DNA from: JAABRU01 sp050180235
GTDB lineage: Bacteria > Desulfobacterota > Desulfobacteria > Desulfobacterales > Desulfococcaceae
Direction of reading: 5' to 3'
Assembly: GCA_050180235.1 (NCBI GenBank)
Contig: JBFXEJ010000101.1
Span: 1 to 24,554 of the forward strand
DNA length: 24,554 nt
The position numbers and the translations under genes are program-made. Positions 1 to 7,217 of the stretch are shown here, piece after piece. The notes beneath the pieces were generated by a model, which worked only from the letters and a program-made list of their open reading frames with translations, searched no databases and had not been told where the DNA came from. Numbering within the stretch: the first letter of the stretch is position 1; the number at the start of each line of letters is the position of its first letter.

Positions 1-3
1 CAT
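1..3 (-). CDS. start codon of a minus-strand gene that leaves the window
   Basis: The window opens with CAT, the reverse complement of ATG. Reading the minus strand, it is preceded by a very strong Shine-Dalgarno sequence, GAGGAGGAG at 8-16, followed by AAAA and then ATG. Only the initiator codon lies inside the window, so nothing can be said about the product. The spacing and strength of the ribosome binding site make a real gene start likely. Confidence 0.6.
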
Positions 4-183
4 TTTTCTCCTCCTCACAATGTTTAAATTTGAGGAGCAGAATTTAACATAAAAAACAGGATTTGACAAATAAACTTTAATTTATTGTAATTATAAATAA
101 TATAATATTTTTGTCCGGTAGTAAGCCATTGCATATGAAAAAGGTATTTGCCTGTTGTTTCCCTCCCGCATGACAGACAGGAA

Positions 184-211
184 AGAATAATAATTTTAAA
201 CAGACTGTCAA
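184..211 (-). promoter_or_regulatory. candidate sigma70-type promoter for the gene starting at position 3
   Basis: On the minus strand TTGACA (211-206) is followed after 16 bases by TATTCT (189-184). This lies about 180 bases upstream of the ATG at position 3 in an AT-rich gap. The -35 is perfect and the -10 is 4/6. No other gene lies in between. The assignment rests on pattern alone. Confidence 0.3.
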
Positions 212-241
212 GACAGCCCTTTTGCCATCATACCGGAGAAT

Positions 242-274
242 ACCGGAATCCGTCTTTTATAACCGGATTCCGGT
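242..274. terminator. 11-bp perfect inverted repeat, possible terminator
   Basis: ACCGGAATCCG at 242-252 pairs perfectly with CGGATTCCGGT at 264-274 around an 11-base loop. It lies about 65 bases downstream of the UPF0182 stop codon (341-343, minus strand). There is no clear T-run on the minus side, so it may be a weak terminator or an RNA-stabilising hairpin rather than a canonical intrinsic terminator. Confidence 0.4.
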
Positions 275-340
275 TTCATCCAGAATTTATGATTTCAATG
301 GTTTAAAAAACTGCACATAGCATCATATTCCGATCCGGGT

Positions 341-3157
341 TTACTGAGGATGTCCTTCCCCTGCATGATTCGGAGCCGGATGGGGTTCCGGTGATGGAAC
401 AGTTTCGGATTCGGTTTTTGCTCCCTCAGCGGGATGCTGATCCGATGCCGGATTATGCAAAGCCGGCTGTTCCTTTGCACCTTCCGCAGGATGCTGCTCC
501 TCAGCGGGCTCATGCATTGGCATCTGTTCTGTCCCGCCCGGAACCGCAAGTCTCTGCTTAATCCGATCTGAGCGCTCTTTCAGTTTTGTCTCCAGTTTCC
601 GCAGAGCCTCTTCTATGGTTCTCTCCATCACAGCCATATCCCCCTGACTTACAATGATACGCTTGAGTTCCGGAATCTTAGGCCCTGATGCGGATCGGAT
701 ATACAGAGGCTGGATGTACAGTATTCCGTTTCTGACAGGCAGCATAATCATCCTGCCGAAGATGACTTCTGATCCGGCCTGTGCCCAAAGGGAGATCTCC
801 TGTGCAATTTCCGTATCCTGATTGATCATTGCGTTGATCTGTGCGGGACCGGACACCTGCCGTCCCTTGGGAAAATTGAATACTGCAATTTTCCCATAAT
901 TCGCGCCGTCACATCCCACAATAACCAGGGATCTGAGATTATCCCGTCCTATGGGACTCATGGGGGAAAACAGAATAAACTCAGGATGCTGTTTATCCAG
1001 CATAGCAATCGTCATATAATATGGTTTGAGTGTCCGTGCCCCTGTTTTGGCAAATTCCCAGGTATCCTCTTCCCGGTAAAAGGTATCCGGATCAGTCTGA
1101 TGATATTTGGCATAGATACGCATCTGCGCAGTGAACATCTGCTGGGGATAGCGGAGATGCGTTTTCAGTTCAGCAGGCATCTGATCCAGATTTTTGAGCA
1201 GACCGGGATAAATATTGCTGTAGGCCCTGATGATCGGATCCTTGGGATCTGCAATATAATATGATATGTTTCCGTTATATGCGTCCACCGCTATCTTGAC
1301 AGAGTTCCGGATATAATTGAATTCCGCATCCCCGAATTCCCTGTTTCCCACAGTCCGGACATAGTGCTGGGCATTGGGATACCGGCCGGATGCTGTATAA
1401 GCGTCAATTATCCAGAAAAGCCCCTGGGAGGTGTTTACCATATAAGGATCATCATCCAGGATAAAAAAAGGTGTCACGGTCCGGACGGCCTCTGTTATAT
1501 TCCGGAGGAAAAGAATCCTGCTTTCAGCCTTGGTCTTGGGAGTGAAAAATATGTCTTTGTCCTTAAAATATACTGCAAAAAGTATCTTCCGCCAGAGCGT
1601 GGAAAGGGAAACACCCCCTTTTCCCGCATAATTGGCCTTGCCTGTATTCCCATTGGCACTGTCGTGAATGTCAATCTCACCCATCTCATTGGGAACAATG
1701 GCAAAATCATATTTTTCCTCACCATAGTAGATACTCGGCACATTAATACTTAATCCGAAATCTGACACAGTCGGAATATCCTGAACAAACCATGTCATGG
1801 GTTCATCACCGCCCTGAACAGCAGGGGTCATAACAATCCCGTATCCGTGGGTATACTGCAGATGTCTGTTGATCCAGTTCCGGGCAGCCTCAGGCAGGCC
1901 TTCTGTATTCAGTTCCCTTGCGGCAAGATAAACCTGCTGATACACTCCCTGCACGGTATAGCGATCCACATCCACATTGGGAAAGGTGTAATACTGGTGA
2001 AAACTCTGAAACTGGGTGTATACGTCATCCAGCAGTTCCCTGTCCCATACCGGTATGTTGCGCAGGGTTTTCTGCAGATCCGCATCAGTGGTAAGTTCCA
2101 TAACCGGAGCAATATTATAGTCACGGGTTTCAATATTTTCCAGATTAAAGGCATTTAATGAGGCTTTTATACTGTTTTCGATATAGGGTTTTTCCCGGAC
2201 AGTCTCATTGGGTTTTACAATATATTCCTGAACATTGTCTGAAAAAAAATCCGTTGCCCGGATGCCGACCAGAAGCAGAAGAAGAGAGAAGCAGATCAGC
2301 ATGGGCATCAGTCCCTTCCGTCTGTGAACAAAAAAAATCAGAGAAAATGCCCAGATCATAAAAACAATGGCTGTAAGCCATATCAGCGGAACCTGCAGAT
2401 TCATATCCACAAAACCGGGACCGAAAAAGCGCGGCAGATGCTCACCGGTATAAACCAGTTCAATCCGCTTCAGAATGATTCCCCATGCCTCGGTCATGAC
2501 AACAATGATCGCAATGACGGTCAGATGGATTTTTGCGGGTTTGGCAAGTGGCTGCTGATCCCTGCTCAGCATATGCCATTCAACAGCATACAGCAGCAGC
2601 AAAGCCAGAAACAGCAGGGAAAATGTAATCAGAATTTCCTGCTGTATAAAGGTGTAAACCGGATAGGAAAAAAGATAGTAACTGATATCATTGCCGAAAG
2701 CAGGGTCCTGTATTCCGGATTTCGGCCCGAAAAACCACAGAAGCCCCTCTTCCCATCTTTCATAAAAGGGAATGGCAATGGGAACAGCCAGCAGAAAGGA
2801 AAAGGGCGTGAATATCTTTAAGGAACCGCTCTGAAACATCTGAAAAAGGCTTTGGCACTTCTTCCTGGCCTCAGCATCTTCCAGTTTGCAGGCACCGGCC
2901 TGGGATGAAGTCCCCAGATAACGGGAGGCAAACCAGAAATTGGAAAAAAAGATCAGAAAAAACAGCAGAAGTACGGCCGCGAATATCACATAACGGTAAG
3001 ACAGCCGCATCAGATAATATCCGTCATAGTTAAGGGAGCCAAACCACCACAGATCAACAAAAAAGTTCAGAAAGACAAAATTGAAGAATATATAAACGAT
3101 ACCCAGACCAAAAACAGCGGAGCCTGAGAGGATAAGCCGGCGCTTCCATTTCTGCAT
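341..3157 (-). CDS. UPF0182 family integral membrane protein
   Basis: The 938-residue product matches the UPF0182 (COG1615) family of large bacterial and cyanobacterial membrane proteins in size, order of parts and sequence style; the family's function is unknown. The first roughly 310 residues hold about seven hydrophobic segments with aromatic-rich loops. A large extracytoplasmic domain follows, containing family-like stretches such as YTHGYGIVMTPA, FFILDDDPYMV and YPNAQHYVRTVGNR. The last 60 or so residues are low-complexity (Pro, Glu, His, Ala) with QHPAEGAK occurring twice, and are probably disordered. I chose the ATG at 3157 because AAAGGAGG stands about seven bases upstream; an in-frame ATG nine codons earlier (3184) has no such site. 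A candidate promoter lies at 3306-3335. The neighbouring CooT-like gene upstream is on the same strand, 333 bases away, and need not be functionally linked. Confidence 0.9.
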   Translation of the reverse strand: MQKWKRRLILSGSAVFGLGIVYIFFNFVFLNFFVDLWWFGSLNYDGYYLMRLSYRYVIFAAVLLLFFLIFFSNFWFASRYLGTSSQAGACKLEDAEARKKCQSLFQMFQSGSLKIFTPFSFLLAVPIAIPFYERWEEGLLWFFGPKSGIQDPAFGNDISYYLFSYPVYTFIQQEILITFSLLFLALLLLYAVEWHMLSRDQQPLAKPAKIHLTVIAIIVVMTEAWGIILKRIELVYTGEHLPRFFGPGFVDMNLQVPLIWLTAIVFMIWAFSLIFFVHRRKGLMPMLICFSLLLLLVGIRATDFFSDNVQEYIVKPNETVREKPYIENSIKASLNAFNLENIETRDYNIAPVMELTTDADLQKTLRNIPVWDRELLDDVYTQFQSFHQYYTFPNVDVDRYTVQGVYQQVYLAARELNTEGLPEAARNWINRHLQYTHGYGIVMTPAVQGGDEPMTWFVQDIPTVSDFGLSINVPSIYYGEEKYDFAIVPNEMGEIDIHDSANGNTGKANYAGKGGVSLSTLWRKILFAVYFKDKDIFFTPKTKAESRILFLRNITEAVRTVTPFFILDDDPYMVNTSQGLFWIIDAYTASGRYPNAQHYVRTVGNREFGDAEFNYIRNSVKIAVDAYNGNISYYIADPKDPIIRAYSNIYPGLLKNLDQMPAELKTHLRYPQQMFTAQMRIYAKYHQTDPDTFYREEDTWEFAKTGARTLKPYYMTIAMLDKQHPEFILFSPMSPIGRDNLRSLVIVGCDGANYGKIAVFNFPKGRQVSGPAQINAMINQDTEIAQEISLWAQAGSEVIFGRMIMLPVRNGILYIQPLYIRSASGPKIPELKRIIVSQGDMAVMERTIEEALRKLETKLKERSDRIKQRLAVPGGTEQMPMHEPAEEQHPAEGAKEQPALHNPASDQHPAEGAKTESETVPSPEPHPAPNHAGEGHPQ

Positions 3158-3305
3158 CCTAATTTCCTCCTTTTGAGAAATCATAACAAATCAGAAAAGG
3201 CACTCACTCCCAGGCAGGGAATAAATGCTTATTATTTTTATCTGCCCGTAAAATTTGCCATTTCCGGCCGATCTGAACAGATTCAGAGCAGTTTCCGAAT
3301 TTATA

Positions 3306-3335
3306 TATATAACACAGAAACATGGAAATTTTCAA
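3306..3335 (-). promoter_or_regulatory. candidate promoter upstream of the UPF0182 gene
   Basis: On the minus strand TTGAAA (3335-3330) is followed after 18 bases by TATATA (3311-3306). It would start transcription near 3299 and give an untranslated leader of about 140 bases before the ATG at 3157. The -10 lies in a longer TA run, so the exact register is uncertain. The rest of the 333-base gap between the UPF0182 and CooT-like genes shows no gene. Confidence 0.4.
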
Positions 3336-3490
3336 GAAAATTTCTGTGAAAAAATGTCAGATGTCCGTCTTCCGGCTCAGAACAAAGCCCAAAATGTCCG
3401 CCGGAAAAGCATCCGGGAACAGGTCTCAGAACAAAGTCCGCAACATCCGTCCGGTGTCATTCATGCCTGACAATACGCCGGGCTTCACTG

Positions 3491-3694
3491 TCATGGAGCC
3501 AAATCCGAAACAGGCACAAAAACCATCTTCTTTTCACTGTTGCTATAGTATGACAGCCGGGCACTGAGAATTTTTTCTTCCCCGAAAATATTTGACACAA
3601 GTGTTTCATCACCTCTGCTCATAACCTGATCAACATTTTCCAGAACCAGTTTTTCAGAACCGTCTGTGTGTATATAGACATTAATATCGCACAT
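3491..3694 (-). CDS. CooT-like small nickel-binding family protein
   Basis: This 67-residue protein begins Met-Cys and has the length and pattern of the CooT family: an N-terminal MC, a short beta-strand segment (INVYIHTDG), a Glu-Lys-rich turn, VDQVMSRGDETLV, then FGEEKILSARLSYY. In Rhodospirillum rubrum CooT, Cys2 helps bind Ni(II) and the protein serves CO dehydrogenase maturation. Cys2 is present here. No cooS, cooC or cooJ gene is visible nearby, so the partner enzyme is unknown; many genomes carry such orphan homologues. The start is supported by AAGGAG about nine bases upstream of the ATG at 3694. The gene is divergent from the NlpC/P60 lipoprotein gene, with a 330-base shared upstream region. 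The family assignment is fairly secure; the nickel role is inference. Confidence 0.75.
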   Translation of the reverse strand: MCDINVYIHTDGSEKLVLENVDQVMSRGDETLVSNIFGEEKILSARLSYYSNSEKKMVFVPVSDLAP

Positions 3695-3743
3695 ATTCTT
3701 TTCTCCTTATCCTGATTTGTTTCCTTATATCATAAATTTCTAT

Positions 3744-3772
3744 AGAATAATACGTTTTGTCACGATATGCAA
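3744..3772 (-). promoter_or_regulatory. candidate promoter for the CooT-like gene
   Basis: On the minus strand TTGCAT (3772-3767) is followed after 17 bases by TATTCT (3749-3744), about 50 bases upstream of the start codon. Each hexamer matches consensus at four positions with ideal spacing. Confidence 0.3.
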
Positions 3773-3891
3773 ACCATCAGAGGTATTTTATTTCCCGAAG
3801 GCATGGTTTGGGTACTCAGGACTGTCCCCGGAATATGCAGGAATTCTGACAGTCATATAAAAAAATAATGCGTCAATAATCATCTCACGGG

Positions 3892-3920
3892 TTGACAACA
3901 GCGATGATTTTCTCTAAAAA
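3892..3920 (+). promoter_or_regulatory. candidate promoter for the NlpC/P60 lipoprotein gene
   Basis: TTGACA at 3892-3897 is followed after 17 bases by TAAAAA at 3915-3920, about 100 bases before the ATG at 4025. The -35 is perfect and the -10 is weak. It is the best plus-strand candidate in the divergent gap 3695-4024. Confidence 0.3.
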
Positions 3921-4024
3921 AGATATTCCCCTGAAAAAAAGAAATACGAAAATTCCTGCTGCCTTTGACAAATGAATCAGTGTTCCCGTACAGATATTCT
4001 TACAGTTGCAGATCGGAGCATATC

Positions 4025-4633
4025 ATGGCGCATTTCAGTTTTTTCAGAAAAATACTGCCCTTTTTTCTTATTATCTGGATCACGGGCTGCGGCTCTGCTC
4101 TGAGATATCCGAAGGGCCCGGATTTTCCGCTGCCGGAAGAGGATTATGACCCTGCGGATGAAATGGAAGACTATCTCTGGAAAGGGCTGAAAGACTGGCA
4201 GGGTGTACCTTACAAATGGGGCGGGGAAAACAGATCCGGGGTTGACTGTTCGGGTTTCACAAAAACCGTTTACCGGAAACTGTTCAATATCCGGCTGCCC
4301 AGAACATCGGCAGAACAGTCATCTGTCGGCAAGGCAGTTAAACAGAAACATCTGCGGGCCGGGGATCTGGTTTTTTTCAGCTATGAAAAAAATGCCAATC
4401 ATGTGGGGATTTACCTGGGAAAGCGGAAATTCATCCATGCATCCCAAAAAAAGGGGGTAATGGTTTCGCATATGGACAAACCTTACTGGAAAAGGATATA
4501 CCGCACTTCCCGCCGGGTACTGAAAGGAATTCCGGGCAGACTGAAAGCATCAGTCCGCAAAAAAATTCCGGAGTCTGCGGAAAACCGGAATGCTTTTTCA
4601 CTCCATTTCTGCATCCTTTCGGAATCTTTCTGA
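4025..4633 (+). CDS. NlpC/P60 family lipoprotein, peptidoglycan endopeptidase
   Basis: The 202-residue product is a predicted lipoprotein: a basic N-terminus, a hydrophobic stretch and a lipobox ITGC with the lipidated Cys at residue 22. The NlpC/P60 cysteine-peptidase domain covers about residues 55-165. The catalytic Cys75 sits in VDCSGF, His126 in NHVGIYLG and a third polar His138 in FIHAS. This is the family of MepS (Spr), which cuts peptide cross-links in murein. The 30-residue C-terminal tail is basic and then hydrophobic and lies outside the domain. I chose the ATG at 4025, which starts the signal peptide and has CGGAG about nine bases upstream, over an in-frame ATG 20 codons earlier. 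It is the only plus-strand protein gene in the window and converges on the TlpA-like gene, with two bases between the stop codons. Confidence 0.9.
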   Translation: MAHFSFFRKILPFFLIIWITGCGSALRYPKGPDFPLPEEDYDPADEMEDYLWKGLKDWQGVPYKWGGENRSGVDCSGFTKTVYRKLFNIRLPRTSAEQSSVGKAVKQKHLRAGDLVFFSYEKNANHVGIYLGKRKFIHASQKKGVMVSHMDKPYWKRIYRTSRRVLKGIPGRLKASVRKKIPESAENRNAFSLHFCILSESF

Positions 4634-4635
4634 TT

Positions 4636-5169
4636 TTACATTTTTTTCAGAAAATCGGCACATACGGCATCATCCCATCGCGCTGCTCCGGTATGTGCAA
4701 ACACAATATCTCCTTTGCGGTCAATGATAAAGGTGGTGGGAATGGCCTCCACTTTCAGCCGGGATGAGAGGGAACCGTCTGCCAGATACACCGGGAAATC
4801 ATAACGGTTTTTTCCCATGAAATTCCGGACAATCTGGTTTTCCTCATCGGAAACCATCATAAATACAACATCCTTTTCCTCTTTCATGGCATTGTAAAGG
4901 TTTTGAACCGAAGGCATTTCTGCTTTGCAGGGGGGGCACCATGTTGCCCAGAAACCCAGAAAAACAACCTTTCCCTCCAGTTCCGACAAAGGAAACTGCC
5001 TTCCTTCCATTGATGTGACATGGCCGGACAGTGCGATTTTCCCCATAGATGACAAATTTTCCGGAAAACTGGGCGGTGAAAGACCTGCATAGTTTCCGGA
5101 TGGCCGGAAAAAGTGCATGGTCAGCAGAAACATTGCACCCAGTATCAGCAAAATAAAAAAATTCTTCAT
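4636..5169 (-). CDS. TlpA-like thioredoxin-fold thiol-disulfide protein
   Basis: This 177-residue protein has an N-terminal hydrophobic signal or anchor (residues 4-21) and one thioredoxin-like domain of the TlpA/ResA type. The redox motif WCPPC is at residues 77-81 within FLGFWATWCPPCKAEMP, and the cis-Pro loop is VEAIPTTFI with Pro144. The segment FIIDRKGDIVFAHTG is typical of the family. It should act in the periplasm or at the outer face of the membrane as a disulfide reductase, for example in cytochrome c maturation or protein repair; the client is unknown. It is the last gene of the moeA-kinase-editing-domain-tlpA run, 26 bases after the preceding stop. The ribosome binding site (AAGGGA) is moderate. 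Confidence 0.9.
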   Translation of the reverse strand: MKNFFILLILGAMFLLTMHFFRPSGNYAGLSPPSFPENLSSMGKIALSGHVTSMEGRQFPLSELEGKVVFLGFWATWCPPCKAEMPSVQNLYNAMKEEKDVVFMMVSDEENQIVRNFMGKNRYDFPVYLADGSLSSRLKVEAIPTTFIIDRKGDIVFAHTGAARWDDAVCADFLKKM

Positions 5170-5195
5170 TCCGGTTTCCCTTTTTTGTTTTCAGT

Positions 5196-5603
5196 TTAAA
5201 ATTCCTTGTAAATTCTGGCCAGTGGATGACCGGGCGCATCCATTGAAAGATTAAGAAAATACCCGTAAGGCGTCTGCCCCGCAGAATATCCCGCATCTTC
5301 AAGACGCTGCTGAACCCGGTTCATCAAAGCAAGAGACTCTTCCGGCCCTGCCTTTTCCTCTCCCAGATGCGTAAAGGAATGAAGGAGAATCCGGTTTACA
5401 TCCCATTTCCGGGCCAGCCATTTGGCATTTTTCACCAGTTTTGTCTCTGCCTGACCCGAATCTTCCATATCTTTCGGTTCTATGTGAACAAAAGCCGCAA
5501 CCGTTTTTTCATATGTACCCGGAAGAGCTTCCGGGGCTTCCGCCAGAGTTTTCAGGGCAGGTGTCCAGGCAAAGCGGTCACAGAACCAGAACAGTACGCG
5601 CAT
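5196..5603 (-). CDS. free-standing archaeal-type threonyl-tRNA synthetase editing domain protein
   Basis: The 135-residue protein resembles the N-terminal editing domain of archaeal ThrRS (Pfam tRNA-Thr_ED, a fold shared with D-aminoacyl-tRNA deacylases), here with no synthetase body. Visible hallmarks are the first strand MRVLFWFCDR, KNAKWLARKW, LLHSFTHLGEE (His79), TPYGYF and APGHPLARI. In archaea the domain hydrolyses Ser mischarged on tRNA-Thr. In the archaeal domains I recall, a Lys follows the FGYY segment; here that position is Leu117, so substrate or chemistry may differ. The ATG at 5603 matches the family N-terminus; a GTG three codons upstream (5612), with AAGGA close by, is an alternative. 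The gene sits 41 bases after the hybrid kinase and 26 bases before the TlpA-like gene, so it is probably cotranscribed. The domain call is good; the trans-editing role is inference. Confidence 0.8.
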   Translation of the reverse strand: MRVLFWFCDRFAWTPALKTLAEAPEALPGTYEKTVAAFVHIEPKDMEDSGQAETKLVKNAKWLARKWDVNRILLHSFTHLGEEKAGPEESLALMNRVQQRLEDAGYSAGQTPYGYFLNLSMDAPGHPLARIYKEF

Positions 5604-5644
5604 ATCTCTCACAAATCCTTTCCATTTTATCCCGTTAAACCTTA

Positions 5645-7207
5645 TCAGGTTTTCCCGATCATCACAGCATTCAGCACATCCTGAAGTTCCTCAAGACTGT
5701 AAGGTTTGTTCACAGCAGCGGCAAAACCGTGTTTTCTGTAATCTGTCATCACCGGATCATTGGAATATCCGCTGGCTGCAACGGCTTTCACATTCGGATC
5801 CGCTTCCAGCAGTTCCCGGACCGCTGTTTTTCCGTCCCTGCCCCCCTCCACATTCAGATCCAGAATCACCATGTCAAAAGGTTCCGTGGAATTAAGGGCA
5901 GCTTTGTAAAGAGCGGCAGCCTCCTCTCCGTTTCGGGCAAAGGAAACCTGATATCCCAACACACGGAGCATATTGCCGGCCACTTCCCTTATGATATCCT
6001 CATCATCCATCAGCAGTATCCGGCAGACCGCTTTGCTGACAGCCGTTTTCCCGTTCTGTCCGGAAGATGATTCCCCGTTTTTAATGGGATTATTCCGGAA
6101 TACCGGCAGATAAACACTGAAAACGGTTTTACCGCCCGGATTTGATTTTACATCCACATATCCACTGTGTTTTTTCACCACAGAATAGACAGCCGCCAGA
6201 CCCAGACCCCGTGCATCCTCAGAAGATCTGTTTTTGGTGGAAACATAAGGATCAAAGATTCTGTCAAACATGGCCTCAGAAATGCCTGTCCCGTAATTCT
6301 GCACAGATATTTTTATATATTCTTCCAAAGGCATGACGGTTTTCAGATGCTCTTCCAGCCGGTCAGGGGAAATATTTTCCGCGCTGATGAAAATCTTTCC
6401 GCCTGCGGAACCGGCTTCGGCAGCATTCAGCACCAGATGGTGGAAGACACGGGCCATCTGCGTTTCATCACAGACCGCCGGCCACAGATCATTGGGAATG
6501 GAAAACTCGCATTCCATACCGAAATCAGCGGCAACCGGCAACGCACTTTTCCGGATTATATCCTCCGGATACCGGCTTTTCATGTCCGATACATCCGGAC
6601 TGAGGGCTTCAACAAAATCCAGTATCATATGTCTGCCCCATTCACAGGAATTCCGGGCATCAGACAGCCTTCTGAATGCGGTACTGTGGGGATCTGAATT
6701 TCCCCGGACAAATTCTATCTCTGCGATGATATCCTCAAAAAGTTTTTCCAGATGATGGGCCACATCAGCGGAAAATCTCTCCATCACCTCAAAATACCGG
6801 GTGCGCAGTTTTTCATTTTCCGGAATTTTGCGCGGGGTAATATCTCTGGCAATCAGCAGAAATTCCGGGGATGTTCCCTCTTTCATCAGACAGCGTGCAT
6901 TGATTTCCACAGGAATCAGGCGAAGTTCCCTGTCTATGAATTCGGTTTCATACAGGCAGATATGTGCTTTCTCCCCAAACAGCATTCGCGAAATGTTTTC
7001 ATAATGCAGAGGTGGGAAAACATCAGCCATATTCATCCCCCGAAGTTCTTCGATCAGATATCCGCTGATATCAGATGCTCCCCGGCTGGCAAAAAGGATT
7101 TCACCGGATGTATTGAATTTCAGTATTATCTCCGGGGCATTGTCAACAATATCACGGCAGAGATCTTCGCAGGACTGCTTTTTTTCTGTTTTTTCAGGAG
7201 TGTTCAT
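5645..7207 (-). CDS. PAS domain hybrid histidine kinase with C-terminal receiver domain
   Basis: The 520-residue product lacks membrane segments and should be cytoplasmic. In order: a PAS sensor domain (about residues 15-125, with ISGY and ARDITPRK at its end), a dimerisation/phosphoacceptor helix (VAHHLEKL, His151), an HATPase domain (N-box LNAAEA with Asn261, YGTGI 305-309, F-box FDRIFDPY, G2 box GLGLAAV) and a receiver domain (about 396-518) with acidic Asp401/Asp402, phosphoacceptor Asp450, Ser479 and Lys501. It would autophosphorylate and pass phosphate to its own receiver. Two motif departures are seen. The acidic residue or Asp expected after the phosphoacceptor His is a second His (AHH), and the G1 Asp is Asn304 (NYGTGI instead of DxGTGI). 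No DNA-binding output is encoded. It starts ten bases after moeA stops, so the two are in one operon. Confidence 0.9.
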   Translation of the reverse strand: MNTPEKTEKKQSCEDLCRDIVDNAPEIILKFNTSGEILFASRGASDISGYLIEELRGMNMADVFPPLHYENISRMLFGEKAHICLYETEFIDRELRLIPVEINARCLMKEGTSPEFLLIARDITPRKIPENEKLRTRYFEVMERFSADVAHHLEKLFEDIIAEIEFVRGNSDPHSTAFRRLSDARNSCEWGRHMILDFVEALSPDVSDMKSRYPEDIIRKSALPVAADFGMECEFSIPNDLWPAVCDETQMARVFHHLVLNAAEAGSAGGKIFISAENISPDRLEEHLKTVMPLEEYIKISVQNYGTGISEAMFDRIFDPYVSTKNRSSEDARGLGLAAVYSVVKKHSGYVDVKSNPGGKTVFSVYLPVFRNNPIKNGESSSGQNGKTAVSKAVCRILLMDDEDIIREVAGNMLRVLGYQVSFARNGEEAAALYKAALNSTEPFDMVILDLNVEGGRDGKTAVRELLEADPNVKAVAASGYSNDPVMTDYRKHGFAAAVNKPYSLEELQDVLNAVMIGKT

Positions 7208-7217
7208 GCGGTCACTT

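Noticed and set aside
63..91. Plus-strand TTGACA-17-TGTAAT promoter-like sequence
   Set aside because: No plus-strand gene follows before 4025; it would only transcribe antisense to the UPF0182 gene, and the region is simply AT-rich.
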